Assembly (NCBI GenBank): GCA_019022495.1
Contig: JAFEKR010000022.1
Location: forward strand, 682,001-746,000
Reading direction: 5' to 3'
Length of the DNA stretch: 64,000 bases
Origin: Epichloe hybrida
Taxonomy: Eukaryota; Ascomycota; Sordariomycetes; Hypocreales; Clavicipitaceae
The notes under the pieces were generated by a model. It was not told the DNA's origin, ran no database searches, and saw only the letters and a list, made by a program, of their open reading frames with translations. Every line of letters begins with the position of its first letter. The stretch's first letter is position 1. This document shows positions 44,697 to 57,200 of the stretch, one piece after another. Made by a program: the position numbers and the translations under genes.

Positions 44697-45932
44697 TTAT
44701 TGCGTGGTATCAATATTCCTGGCTTTTTGAGCCAACGTCTCCTCGTACCGCTGATGATGCAGCAAAATGGCTGCCCTTCCAACCTCGTCCTTATTCTTGA
44801 CAATAAAGTCGGCTGTGCGATCAAAATCGAAAAAACCGTCATCATCCATCAAATCCGACTCCGGCACTACCCCGTATGCGGTGTCTCCCTCGAGGATAAT
44901 CTTCTTCAAGGCCTTGATCTGGCACCCCCTGTACAAGGTTGCCCCCGTATCCGCATGATGTGGCTGCGGAATGGTCCCCTTGATTAAATCCCTAAAGATC
45001 AAATCTCGTTGCCGTTGGAGAAGCGCTTCTTTTCTGCGAGCATGATACTCACCACCGACGTGGAACCGGGAAATGGCCTCACTGGTGATTTCTTCTCTGG
45101 TCGTGCGTCTCTTGACAAACCGTCCTTGTTGCCGACACTCGGGCACGAATTCGTCTACCCATTTCATGAACGCGGGACGCTTGCCCATTCGTCTCCGGTC
45201 ATTGGACTTGAGGCCTTTGCAGTCACTGGCAGCGGCTGCTGTGTTGTTCGCGGGACTTTCGGCCTGTCTCTGATCTGCGTGTGCCCAGAACATGGGACAC
45301 TGTGATACATACTCGAACATGTCCTCGAGAGAAGCAAACGGTCCATCCCAGGCGTTGCCTATGGGGAGACTCAGGAACTGGAGGACCTCTGAGGGCTCAG
45401 AGGTCAAGAAAATTTTGGCCTTGGTTTTATTGAACTTTTCCACCTCGGGAATGCGTACGAACAGGGCTTTGTCATCGATTGTCAGGCCGTAGGGGCGTAT
45501 GATGGAGCCGAGGATGTTCCATATATCGCCGTGGGCATGTTTGAGTAACATCCATTCAAGGTTCTCCAGGGTTCGGCAGACTCGGACGTCGACCTGGATG
45601 TGCCTTGGCTGTTCTGAACCACCGGTAGCATCTAGCTCCTTTGGCCACGGAATGGCCAGGTTGGATCCCTGCGAAATGACATCGGTTGCACCGAGCAGGC
45701 CAGCAATGGTTTGCAGCTGAGTTTGGTGTTTGTCCTCGACTTTCGGCCATGCTACCAGGATGTCAATGTCTCCGAAATCTGCCTTGGCTGGGCCCTCTAT
45801 CGGCGATGCGACACAGAGGTAGTGCTGCCTGAGGATGGCGTGACAGTGCGTCTTGACGTGTTCGTATACATGCTTGGGCATTCGTGGTGTGTATAGCGGT
45901 TTATCACGGGAGGCGAATGCAGAGCCTCCCAT
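44697..45932 (-). CDS. Nucleotidyltransferase-fold protein of unknown substrate
   Basis: The protein has 411 residues from the ATG at 45932. The frame is open upstream to 46244, but that part looks like untranslated leader; a mitochondrial extension there cannot be excluded. Residues 50-120 carry the pol-beta nucleotidyltransferase hallmarks: DFGDIDILVAW (metal-binding DID at about 56-58) and a third carboxylate in IQVDVRV (about 113). A helical C-terminal half includes basic stretches (KRRTTREEITSEA and HARRKEALLQRQRD). It resembles uncharacterised proteins found in many fungi. Whether it adds nucleotides to tRNA, RNA or protein cannot be told. It is the last of three genes transcribed leftward from the siderophore locus. 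Confidence 0.6.
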   Translation of the reverse strand: MGGSAFASRDKPLYTPRMPKHVYEHVKTHCHAILRQHYLCVASPIEGPAKADFGDIDILVAWPKVEDKHQTQLQTIAGLLGATDVISQGSNLAIPWPKELDATGGSEQPRHIQVDVRVCRTLENLEWMLLKHAHGDIWNILGSIIRPYGLTIDDKALFVRIPEVEKFNKTKAKIFLTSEPSEVLQFLSLPIGNAWDGPFASLEDMFEYVSQCPMFWAHADQRQAESPANNTAAAASDCKGLKSNDRRRMGKRPAFMKWVDEFVPECRQQGRFVKRRTTREEITSEAISRFHVGGEYHARRKEALLQRQRDLIFRDLIKGTIPQPHHADTGATLYRGCQIKALKKIILEGDTAYGVVPESDLMDDDGFFDFDRTADFIVKNKDEVGRAAILLHHQRYEETLAQKARNIDTTQ

Positions 45933-46479
45933 TGTGACAAGGTGTGCGATGGCGTGGCGTGCGATTTTTGAAAAGAAGTTTGCTTGTTGCCCTGAGCTTT
46001 TATTTATAGTCGAGACCTGTCGTGAGCGAGTGATGCTGGTAGTCGATGAGAGTTGTTGTGAGAACAAGATGCGTCTGGTGTCCCAGGCCAGGGAGTGAAT
46101 GTGCATGGACTCAAGTTGAGTCACTCCTGCCTCCGGCACCGCACATGCACATGTGTGTGCACTTGACGCACCTGACGCCAGCTGCCGCGACTTTTCACAG
46201 TCATTGGCAGCGCAAAGCCCGGTTGGCAGAAGCCATGTTGACATTTCCTTCTTCTAGCAGAGTCTGGACATTCACTTTGGCTAGGAATTCATACTAGACT
46301 GAACATGCAAACGGCAACCCGGCCATAAACCTCGGGTTATATAAATAACTAAGTAGTAGCTAGATAGCCATGTATACTAGATAGGGTATAATGCTACTTC
46401 ATATATATTCCAACCCGCGTCTTCGTCGTCTCCAAACACTGCATCAACGATTCTTGGCAACTCCGCACCAACCAAGGCC
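45933..46479. other. Intergenic sequence between ACC deaminase and the nucleotidyltransferase gene
   Basis: Besides the possible in-frame extension of the nucleotidyltransferase (to 46244), I see no gene. The stretch at about 46325-46400 is AT-rich and lies just past the 3' end of ACC deaminase. A short imperfect hairpin lies near 46317-46338 (AACCCG ... CGGGTT). Confidence 0.5.
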
Positions 46480-47616
46480 TTACAAACCAATCTCCGAGTA
46501 CGCATTCAAAGCCAGCTGTCCTCCAAGATGGGCGTACAAGACGTTTCCGGACCTGATGTCACCCGACCTGATGAGGCCCATCATTCCAGCCAAGCTCTTC
46601 CCTTCATACACGGGGTCGGTGATGAAGGCCTCGGTCCGCGCGCCAAACTTGATGGCCTCAATGGTGGTCTCGTCGGGGATGCCGTAAATCTTGGCATTGT
46701 AGTCGCTGTTGAGAACCACATCGTGTTCCGTAATGTCGTCTCCCTGCAGCCCAATCTTGACGCCGGTGCACCTGGCAATGCGGAGGACTTGATCAAACGT
46801 CTCTTTGGGCCTGCCAGAAGCGTCGACGCCGATGATTCTGCGCGACGGGGAGCCCAGCTTTTGAGCGAGCTTGAATCCCGCAATCATGCCGGCGAGTGTT
46901 GATCCTGTCACGGCACAGACAATGATGGTGTCGAAGAAGATGCCCATTTCCTTTTCTTGGGCCTCGACTTCGAATGCCCATCGGGCGAACCCGAGCCCTC
47001 CGAGGGGATGGTCCGATGCACCAGCTGGGATGTAGTACGGTTTCCCGCCGCCTTGCTCAATGTCAGCCGTCAGGCGGGCCAAGGTGGTCTTGTGCTCGAT
47101 CCCAAAGGTTGAGGCGTCGAGTCGCACGTCTGCACCCATGAGGCGCGAGAGCTGGATGTTGCCGACTTTCTCGTAACCTGCGTCCTCCCAGTCCACCCAG
47201 TGTTCCTGGACAGTGGCTGCTCCAAGGCCGAGTCTGGCCGCCACGGCGGATACTTGACGAGTATGGTTGGATTGCACACCTCCGATGGAGACAAGAGTAT
47301 CGCATCCTTGTGCCAGGGCCTCGGAGGCGAGATATCTGTGTGTGTGAAGATGGAAGAGTCGTCAGCGATGAAACTCCTCGACCAGTGCTCCAAATGGGAT
47401 ACGGAAGTCGGAGGAAGTTGGCCACTACTCTAATTTGCGGGTTTTATTGCCGCCGTATGCCAAACCAGAGTTGCAATCTTCTCTTTTAGCGTAGATATGG
47501 ACTTTGCCTCCCAGCTCGCGTGACATTCGGGGCAGATGCTGGATGGGTGAGGGGCCAAAGAGAAACGACTCTCTGGGTATCCTGGCGAAGAGCTCGGGTA
47601 ATGCGATATCGGCCAT
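46480..47616 (-). CDS. acdS: 1-aminocyclopropane-1-carboxylate (ACC) deaminase
   Basis: This PLP enzyme converts ACC, the precursor of plant ethylene, to 2-oxobutyrate and ammonia. Exons are 47616-47429 and 47335-46480, with a phase-2 intron (GTAGTG to CACACAG) that rejoins RKLEYLASEAL; the total is 347 residues, normal for the family. The PLP lysine is in GGNKTRK (Lys58), the nucleophile Ser85 in QSNHTRQ, and the substrate Tyr-Glu pair in DPVYEGKS (about 303-304). YEGKS favours ACC deaminase over D-cysteine desulfhydrase, but biochemical overlap is known. GGVQSNHTR and [11 protein letters not shown] are family hallmarks. Plant-associated fungi use this enzyme to lower host ethylene; a nutritional role is equally possible. 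It has no signal or targeting peptide. Confidence 0.88.
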
Positions 47617-48265
47617 GTTGCAGTCTGTGAAGCCGCGATGTTGTGATTCTCGTCAAAGTAGAAAAGGGAGAGAGAAAGGAACAAACCCAGAAAGAAAGAA
47701 AGAGGATCGAGATGCCATGGCTTGTGTTTGGATGCGCGCATTTGTCCGTGTGGAGTCCTTTTGGAGTTGCAATCCGCGGCTCCAAGTCCACCGGTGGTGG
47801 AGCCTGCCTCTGGCGTCCCCAAGGCGCAGGAAGCTGTTCCGGATCCAGAATGAAAGGGAAACATGGAAGAAAAGTTGACAGTGTAGTTGTTGAGTTTATG
47901 CATCAATGTTCTGGAATCTGGATAGAAAAGAGTTACATCGAAGCGGTTGGAAATGTATCTTCTAGCTAGTAAACCCCCCGACAAGATCCTCCCCGGGACC
48001 TACTTTTAATACTCCTTCATATCATCGCCATACTTCTCTGCACAGACGGCATCATCTCGTCCCTCACGATGGATAAGCAGGGCCGCAAAATGAAAAGGCA
48101 TAGAAGTAGGTCAAGACCATGCCCCAGCCTCTCGCTGGTCTCTGCAGCACCTCGCGGCCGTCCAACATGGTGAAAGCTTTCAACGCTGCCGGTAACGCTT
48201 CCTGCAGGCAGAAAATCACGTCGCCCGCGACTCCTCTGAGAAGACTGCAGGGTCTTCCAAGGCCT
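47617..48265. other. Intergenic sequence between the siderophore synthetase and ACC deaminase
   Basis: I see no gene. It contains the 3' flank of the synthetase (which stops at 48266) and the promoter of ACC deaminase. A purine-rich run (AGAAAGAAAGAAAGAGG) lies near 47690-47706. Confidence 0.5.
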
Positions 48266-51200
48266 TCACCCATCAGACTCATCTCTGCTTTCAACAAGCC
48301 GTGACAGATGACTTGAAAACATCCGCGCAATTTCCTCCAAGCCCTGTGCGTCGCGCAGCGTCGGGTCGCACCCGATGCCAATGGCGAGGCTGGCAGTCTC
48401 TCGGCTGGGACCTACGTCGGCAAATAACACATTGGTGGGAAGGAAAGATGTGTCCAGGCCATCGACAGAACTGTCCCGAGATAAGGGCGTAGGGGATGCA
48501 TAGTCTGACGGCGCGCCAAGGGGCCAGGGTTGAAGCAGCGTGTCCTTGGTCACCTGGGACTTGAGCAGGATCTCATCGTTCCACAGGATATTCAAGTGGG
48601 CGTTGAAAAGGGGCGAGATGCCTTTGTTTGGTGCCCACTTGATCACGTCTCGCAGACGGCTTTGTTCGTAGTCTGATCGAGAATTCGTCCGGTCTTGGAA
48701 GCTCTGGAGTATTGTCGACAGACTTGTCCCGGCAAGTTGACAACCGACGAGGTCCCTCGGGATGACAGCGGGTAGCATGTTGAGAGTCGGGCTGGCGAGA
48801 CTCTCGATACCTTCGAGCTCAGCCGATCGACCAGCCGTGTAGTATCCGAATACAGGGGAGCCTGATTCCGTCATGTCCGAGAGCATTCGCCCGAAAGCGA
48901 CTTGAATGAGGCACTGCGGAGTGATTCCGAATGCCCGGGCAGCAGACTTCAGGGCACCTATGCTGACATTGACGCATTCGAAGCTGAGGAATGCCCTGTT
49001 GCAACTCTTGGAATCCGTATTGATATCAGCTTTTGGTGTCAGGATGGTTGGTTCGCACTGGCCCAGCGTCTCGGTCCAAAACTGTTCTTCATTCTTGCCG
49101 CGCAGTTTTTGTTGAGTGAACCGAGCAAAGTGAGAGACAGACAATGGCGGACAAGGTTTCTGCATGGTTCCGCAGTACAAGCTTGAAAGTTGATCGATGA
49201 GAATGCCCATGCTCCAAGCATCATACAGCGCGTGATGGAGCCTAAGTAGAACCGAAACGCCCTCACGTCCTCCTTGGATGAGATAGATTCGGACCGGGGG
49301 CTCATATAACGAGGACGGGCTGAGAGAGAGGCGATGGATTTCCGACTTGACATATTCCTCCATGGTCATGTTCTCCGGTACCTGCTGGACGGTGAACGAC
49401 TTGGCTGCATCGACACAATCTGGCTTTAGGATTGCCTGTACGGCCAGTGTCGGCTTGACTTGCGCGAAGCATGTCCTCAACGAGTCGTTTTTCTGTATGA
49501 GAGAATTCCATGTGTCCCGTAATCGATCCGCGTCCAGCCCGTTCTCCGTTTTGAAAACCCATACGGGCTCGTACAACGTCTTTCCCGAGTTGAGCCAACT
49601 TGCCAAGTGGTATTCTTGCCCGGGCAACACCGGTAGTGTTTCCTGGATCTCCGCTTCCGCTCTCCCCAGTTTAGACGCTGCCGCATTCTTGACCTCTTGA
49701 TCAAGCAGTGGAGCAACGCCATTTGACTCTGTCGTAGACTTGTTGGGAGTAGCTTGTTCCGATTTAGCAAATGCTACCTCACAGAGCTTCCCTATTTTGG
49801 CATTGCGCATGATTTCCATAGTTTGTAGGGGAATATGAGCTTTCCGGCAGGCGCCCGCCACGCGAATTGCCACAATGGAATCAACACCGATGGAGAATAT
49901 GCTCGTTTGAGCATCGATGCTGGAAACAGGCGTATCAGTGGCTTCTGACAAAACTTTTCTTAGAGGATCTAAAAATTGATCCATCGCGCTTTGGTCAAAA
50001 GGACTGGTCGGTACCGCCCCGATTTCTCTTGTCAATCCTGGTTTTGGCACTTTGGACAGCACTCCGGGGGAACTAATGGCCAACTCATCTGGATGCTTTC
50101 GGATGCTCTCAAAGCTCTCGACAAGCAGACTCATCAGATTATTCGTGGTATAGTCTGCAAATCTCGAATGAACTTCCAGTTCGAGGCCCCCATGACTCTT
50201 TTGGTGAACTTCAATGACAAGGTCATAATGAGATGGAGGGAGGGACTCTTTGGAGCCTTCAGGCTCGAAAGGCTGCCAGAAGGTAGCTTCGGCTGCGTCT
50301 TCACCCTTTCTGAAAACAAACAGTACCTCGAAAAGCTGCCCATCACGGCCATTCTCTTTCCGCCAAACCCGTTGGATGTCCGAAAGGGAAGCGTGCAGAT
50401 GATCCAACGACTTATTCTGGAAAGCTTGCAAATCGCGTAGGTAATCGTCGTTGGTGAACGAATCATCGTGTATGCAGAGCCTGAGAGGAACCGTGTTGAG
50501 CATTGGACCAGCCACCTTGTCCGCGCCATTGATGTCCAGCCTTGCAGCATGAACTTGGCCTAGGACCACATCCCGAGACTTCGTCTGCGCGCATACTGCT
50601 TTGCTGACGGCCAGTTGGCAGATGGTTTGAATGGTGACCCCTTTCTCTGTACACCATTGCTCCAAGGCAAAAGTGTCCTGCGCAAGCAGCATGGTCCTGG
50701 ACGTCATCTTGTTCTGGATGTCCTCCGCTTCAGCAATTGCCGCTGCCCCTTCGTAGCCGGAAAGGCTATCAGCCCAGAACCCTACAGATCCCGAGGACAT
50801 GTTGTGAATTTTCATAGCAGTCTCGTAGAAAGGTTTTCGTTCGGGTAAAAGGTTTCCACGTAGAATAGCCCAGAGATCTTCGAATATGAAGCGAATTGAA
50901 GTACCGTCGTACGTGGCGTGGTGCAATGACACGACGAGCAGCACGTCTTCTGGGCTTCGAAGGACCGTCGCCTTGACAGGAGGAGTTTCGAAGGACGAGA
51001 TGCTAGGGAACCGTGTGCGTGTGATCAGGTCATCGATGGCGACTTGAAAATCTTCTGTAGCTACTTCTTGCCAATTTGGTATCGATTCTTGATGCACGGC
51101 GCCAACAAGTTGTGGACGGGGCTGGCTAATTTCATGAAAGGAAGTTCTGAGGATATCGTGTTTGGCAACAAGTCTGCTCCAAGCTGATCTAACCTTGTCT

Positions 51201-54200
51201 ATGCTCGTTCCTTGGGGCAATCTGAAGGGATGATGGTGAGAATATAATGTTGGATCCATCATGACCGTGGCTGAAATCATGCCAGCCTGGAGTGGTGTCA
51301 ACGGGTACACAGCGACGACATCGTCCAGTAGTTTGTTCGAGACGACGCCAGCGAGCAAGGCCTTGGACCAATTACCAATGCCAGCCGATTCTGACGCTTC
51401 GTCATCGGAGTCTTTGGAAGTCCCGTTGAAAGAAGAAGTAGTTTGTATATGCGTTGCTAATTTGGCAACGCTTGGGTTTCTGAGTACATCTGCTCCGGAG
51501 ACACAGAACCCTTTGTTTCGAAGCAACGTCGAGAACCTGATGGTTGTTATTGAATCAATGCCGTACTTGATGAAAGGTGTCGTCCTTTTCACCTCGTTCG
51601 GCAATGTATCCGAGAACGCGACGACCACATTCCGAATCTGCTGCTCCAGCACTGACCAGTCGTCACTTTCCTCCTGCAGAGACCCATGGCGTGGTGGTAT
51701 TCGTGTATGCAGCATAGAACCAAAGTCGCCATCGACCGCCTTATTTTCGCCTCGAATAAAAGAGGTAACCAATGACTCCATCTGCTCGAGTAATGCATCC
51801 AGCTCCTCCATCTTGTCAAACATTGTGGAGCGTGTTCGTAATGTCACCGTATCTGTGCCAGGATCCGCCTCACACTCAAGTGCCAGCTCAAAATCAAGAA
51901 ACATCTCACCTTCCGTGGGTTTCAATATCCTGGACTTGGAGCTGCCTGAGTCTTCCGGTGGTGATAATTTTGTAAACGAGAACAAGCTAGAAAATAGTGG
52001 GCCAGATATCTCTAGCCATCTTGACAACGAGCGCAATGATGTATACTGATATTCCATTGACTTGAAAAGCCTGTCTTGAACAGTCGCGATAATCTCCGTG
52101 ATAGTTTTGCCGTCGGTGCCAACATTGAGTCGCTGAGGAATTGTCGAGATACATGGCGCGGCCATTGCGTCGATACCCTCAATATCTATTGACCGTCCTG
52201 ACAGAACCACACCAAAGATCAAATCTGGGCGTTTCAATGTCCGTGCTAGGACATATGCGAATATTCCCTGGATGAGCGCCGACAACGTCGTATTTGTCTG
52301 CGAGCACAAACTCTCCAAGGTTGCAAGACTCGCATTTAGTGTCCTCGCCGTAGTCTGCGCTGTCCTTGGAGAAACTTTCCCTATTTTGTGATCGTAACCA
52401 TCAAACAACGTGGTCCAGTAGCTCTTGGCTTTACTTTCGTTCTGGTGCTGGGTCGCAATGTGCTCTAGCAACGGCAAAGTAGACGGTCGTCGTGGTAAGC
52501 TGCTATCCGTGTAGGCAACCTCGAAGTCTTGGAAAATCATTTCGATGGAAGCCATGTCATACAACGCGTGATGAATTGAGAGCATGAATAGAGACATCTC
52601 GTTTGTCTCATCGGCGCCATCACAAGATGCCAAAGTGAACCTGACGGGCGGAGACTTGTCGATGTTCGTGACAATGTCGTCGGCGATTTCTTTCTTGCGA
52701 GACAGCAATTCCTCCTTCAACATATTTGTCCCATTACTTACGTGTTTCCAAATTGGGTTCGCATGGTTCTCCTTGATGACAAGCTGAACAATGTCATTTT
52801 CCCTATTGACGAAGCAGGTTCGAAGCAGCTCAGTATTCTTGACCACAGCAGCCCATGCAGCTTTTACATGCTCAACTGCGACAGCCGGATCTAACTCAAA
52901 GATCATGTGGCTGACGTACGCATTGTCTGCCTCGGATCCGTGGCTCATTGTGTGCGCCACTAGTACTTCTTGTAGAGGCATGCAAGGCCTGATAGACTCA
53001 ATATGCGTGGTTTCACGGTCCTTCAAAGAATTCATCATTTGTTTCTCCAGTTCCTCAATCCTCGTTGTTATGCCGTCTGAAATGGACGACTCTGCATGGT
53101 GAGATACTTTGAGGGCATTCTTCATTCGACCCAGCTCTTCAATCGTCGGGTTTTGTAATAGTCGTGCCACGGTGATGCTAAGTCCCAGATTTTTCAACTT
53201 GAATGAGAGTTTGACTGAGGCAACGCTATCCAACCCAAGTTGAAACAATGTGCTTTCAGGTCTTGCGTCGCGTTTGTCATCTTGACCTACGACACTTTTG
53301 ACCACGGTGAGAATTTGCTTCTCGATTGAGGTCAGATCTCTGGACGGTGCAGTCGTCGTTGGCCGATTGACAACTGATGAGCTTTCACCAAAGAGCTCCC
53401 CAAGTGAAAGCGTATGAAACAAATGCTCCAGAGCCTTTGCGTCCGTTTTTGCCGAAGTGTCTCTCAAAGGTATGAAAGATATCGGAATGATAAAATCAGG
53501 AACCATGTAAGTTGGCAAAGTTTGTTCACAAGCCTGACGCAAACTGTTGTTAATCTCCTGGTAGTTCTCGTTGATCCATCTCAGCTCCCCTCTTACAGCA
53601 GCATTAGATGATGCTACAAAGGAGACTAAAAATTGCTTTGATGTGCCTGGATGCTTGAGAAGAAGCGTGACGACATCAACGTCTGTCGGGGAAAAAGAGC
53701 GAATAACCTCAGAAACTTCGCCAAGCTCCAATCGCTGCCCACGGACCTTGACTTGCTCATCTTTACGCCCCAGGAAAAGGATGGAGCTGTCGGCATCCAT
53801 TCGGACAATGTCTCCGGTCCTATACATCTTTCGGCCGTTGATATCACAGAAACCTTTCGCATCGGGTCTGTTCAGATATCCGTTGGCAACGAGACTGCCT
53901 TCCATAACAAGCTCACCTGCCATGCCCTTTTTGACGTGTTCGTCTGAACCAGGAGCCAGCACGTGAGCAACTGAATCTCCTAATGGATGTCCAATACACC
54001 TCGTGTCGGAGTCTGGCAAAATTCGTCCGGCACTGCATCCAATCGTAACCTCTGTTGGTCCATAGACGTTAACGAGAGCTACCCGGTCAGAAGAAGACCA
54101 GATTTGCTGAGTCCGTGGTGTCATTTTCTCTCCACCCACTCCTAGATACACCAGATGAGGAGCATCTTCAGGTACAAGGCCAGTCTGATCTAGCAGTGAG

Positions 54201-57200
54201 GGAACAATGCCTGCGTGCGTTACACCTAGTTCCCTAAAAGTTCGCGGTAGGTCATCCAGCATCGAAAAACGTTCACCAGTTACCGCACAGAGACCAAAAC
54301 GCCACGCCAGGAACATTTCGCCAATATGGACGTCAAAAGCCCTGCTAGCTAAGCAAAGGAACTTTCCTACGCCTCCAAGCTCCAAAGACTTGGGTGCAAC
54401 ATCGCCGATCAATCTCCCCCATGCGTCACTGAAAGAGCTCAAATTCTGTCGACTGACTCTGACTCCTTTCGGAGCACCGGTGGAGCCTGAAGTATACAGC
54501 AAGTAAGCATCAAGATTTTCTGGGTAATTATTGAGAATGTCTGAGGTGTTCTGAGTGGACAGATTCTCTATGAATGACTTATTTTTGGTGTCGAGAACCT
54601 TTGTCTCTGGTGGTAGCTCAACTCCGTCAAAATTGTTGTCACAGACGAATGCCATGGCGGCCCTGCTGTCACTCAGAAGGAAGGATTTGCGGTCGATCGG
54701 CAGCCCTGCCTCGATTGGGACATAGGTGTTGCCGGATTTCATAATGCCAACGATGATCGCAAACGCAATCAAGGATCGATCCAGAGACACAGCAATGGCT
54801 CTGCCGTGGAGAGAGGCGCTGATTATGAGATTCGCGACTTGATTTGCCGTCTCGTTGAGCTTTTTGTAAGTCCAATCCTCTGTCACAATCTTCTGACTTC
54901 CAAGAAATCCAGTGGCAACCTCGACAGCTTTCCACTCTGGGTGCGTCTTCGCCCAAGTCTCAATGTAGTGTGAGGGAGGAACAGTGGATGTATACTGAGC
55001 GGGTACTTTGGAAGAAGCAATAGACAGAAGATGTCGAGGGAAATAGGCGTTAAGGCCAGAAAGAGAGGTTTCGGGAGCAGCTTTCTCAAAAGCAATAAGA
55101 AGCGCGTCCAGCTGCTGCAAGAAGATGGCTTGAGCACTTGATGACATCAAGGTCTCATCTACCGACAATGATATTGTGATCGTGTCATCCGCGCCCTCGA
55201 GAACATTCAGAGCAAACTCATGGTCAACGAATATGTCAAAGATGTCCTTGAATTCTTCCCACGGCGCAAGACTGCCTCCATCGTCTTCATATCGCTGGCG
55301 CAGGACATATACGGCGGAGTAGAGAGCCTCATCCCGACTCTTTTTGAAAATCTTGCGAACGTCCGAAGGCTGTGGGGGCCCATATCGAATACTATCCATG
55401 ACCAAGATTTGCTGGCTATGGACCATATCTTTAAGGCTTCCAGATGAGCGGAATGGCACTGGGTATGTTGCTGAGAGCGGCGCCATGGCACCCACAAGTT
55501 GCGACTCCAATAATCTCTCGGAACGAACTTCACCAAACAAAACGCTCTGTTGCTCGTAATACTCGGTCAACATGATTCCAAACGCGACTCGAAATAGAGG
55601 ACTTAGCGAAGATGCCCCAAGCCTCCGCGACAGCCCGGTTAGCTTTGACGTCGATCGTGTCGCTTGCAGTTCAGTAGTACGATGACGAATCTGCTTAACA
55701 ACAGCCTTTGGGCCATTTGACGTTGCATCTTCAAAGGATGTCTGCGATACCAAAGGGCTTAAGGTGTCGCCCCAAAACTTGTGTCCTTCCGGTTCACTGT
55801 AGCGTACAGCGAGTCTGCTAACTGCCTCCTGAACCTGACAGCGCTCGACAGGAAGCTCGCCTGTCGAATAAGCGCACGCCACGTCATGCATCAAACTACG
55901 TAGCATTTCTCCATCGCATAATGAATGATGGATCGTCAAGTTCATGATCCTCTGGTCTTGTTGCGCCAGTATAGTCACTCGCCATGGTGGGGACGAGAAA
56001 TTGTTCTCATGCTGTGTTCTTTGAAGGTTGGCGCACACCGCCTGGATAGTTTGCTGCCAGTCGCCTGAGTCGCTGACTATTTCTTGCCAGTCCATGCTTG
56101 CATTGTAATCGATCAACTGTATGAACATCGAAGACGGCCCAGAAGGTTGATCCTCTTGCTCAAAGTACGCTGTAGGAACGAAGCTAACCTTCAAGATATC
56201 GTGGTTCCTGCTGACATGTTGCCAAGCTTGGCGCACTCTTGCAATGTCAACTGTCGAGGGAAGTCGCCAGGAATAGCTCGCCCAATAAAGCATGGGATCC
56301 CTTAATGTTTCGACTAGCATTCCATCTTGGAAAACTGTGGTAGGAACCAGGGAGAAATGAGCTGGGTCTCTTGCTAGGTGTCGTGATACCAAAGGTTTCC
56401 AATGATCAAGATATCTGCTCAAGAGTGTCTTCCAATTCGAAGTGCCTCGTCTCTCAACAGATAGTTGATTGATGAGGTCCTCAATCGTCACACTATCCAA
56501 TACTTGGATGGCGGATATGTTATGCCCATCGTTTTTAAGTCTTGAACTGAGTCTAATTGCTCCAATTGAATCAACGCCAAGCTCAGAAAGGGTCGTGTTC
56601 CTCGACAATGTTGTCGGCATAATTTTGATAACGCCTTGAATCTTTTCAAGAAGAGGTCGATGCTTGATACACCATTCGGGGTCAAGTTGTTCACCCGCGA
56701 CCGGCGACATCGGCTGCGTAGACCACTCTCTGCCGACAACTTCTAATAGTCGCTTGCGATTGACTTTGGAGGATTGATTGCGGGGCAGACAGTTCAATGG
56801 TATGAAAACGTCTGGCACCATGTGTCGTGGAAGCTCAGCGGTAGCGTGTCTTTTTACGGCTTGTGCTACTAATCGCGCCTCCTCGGTCTTCAGAATAAAG
56901 AAGTTATCGACGTCAGCTGACTTCTGTAGCCCACAGTCCACGAAACATATGAGAGAAGATTGCGTGGAGCCAGGAAGTTTGGCCAGCAACACCTCGCTGT
57001 GAACAACAGACTCGTGGCCTGCTGAGCAGACAGTGGATATCTCCGTGAGTTCTACACGCATGCCCCTGATCTTGACCAGATCATCTTTTCGACCAACAAA
57101 GTCAAAGCTTCCATCGGCAAGCTGTCTGACGTAGTCTCCTGTGTGGTAAACACGGCATTGCAAAGTCGAATTCCACCGGAACTTGTTGTTACTACTGTGT

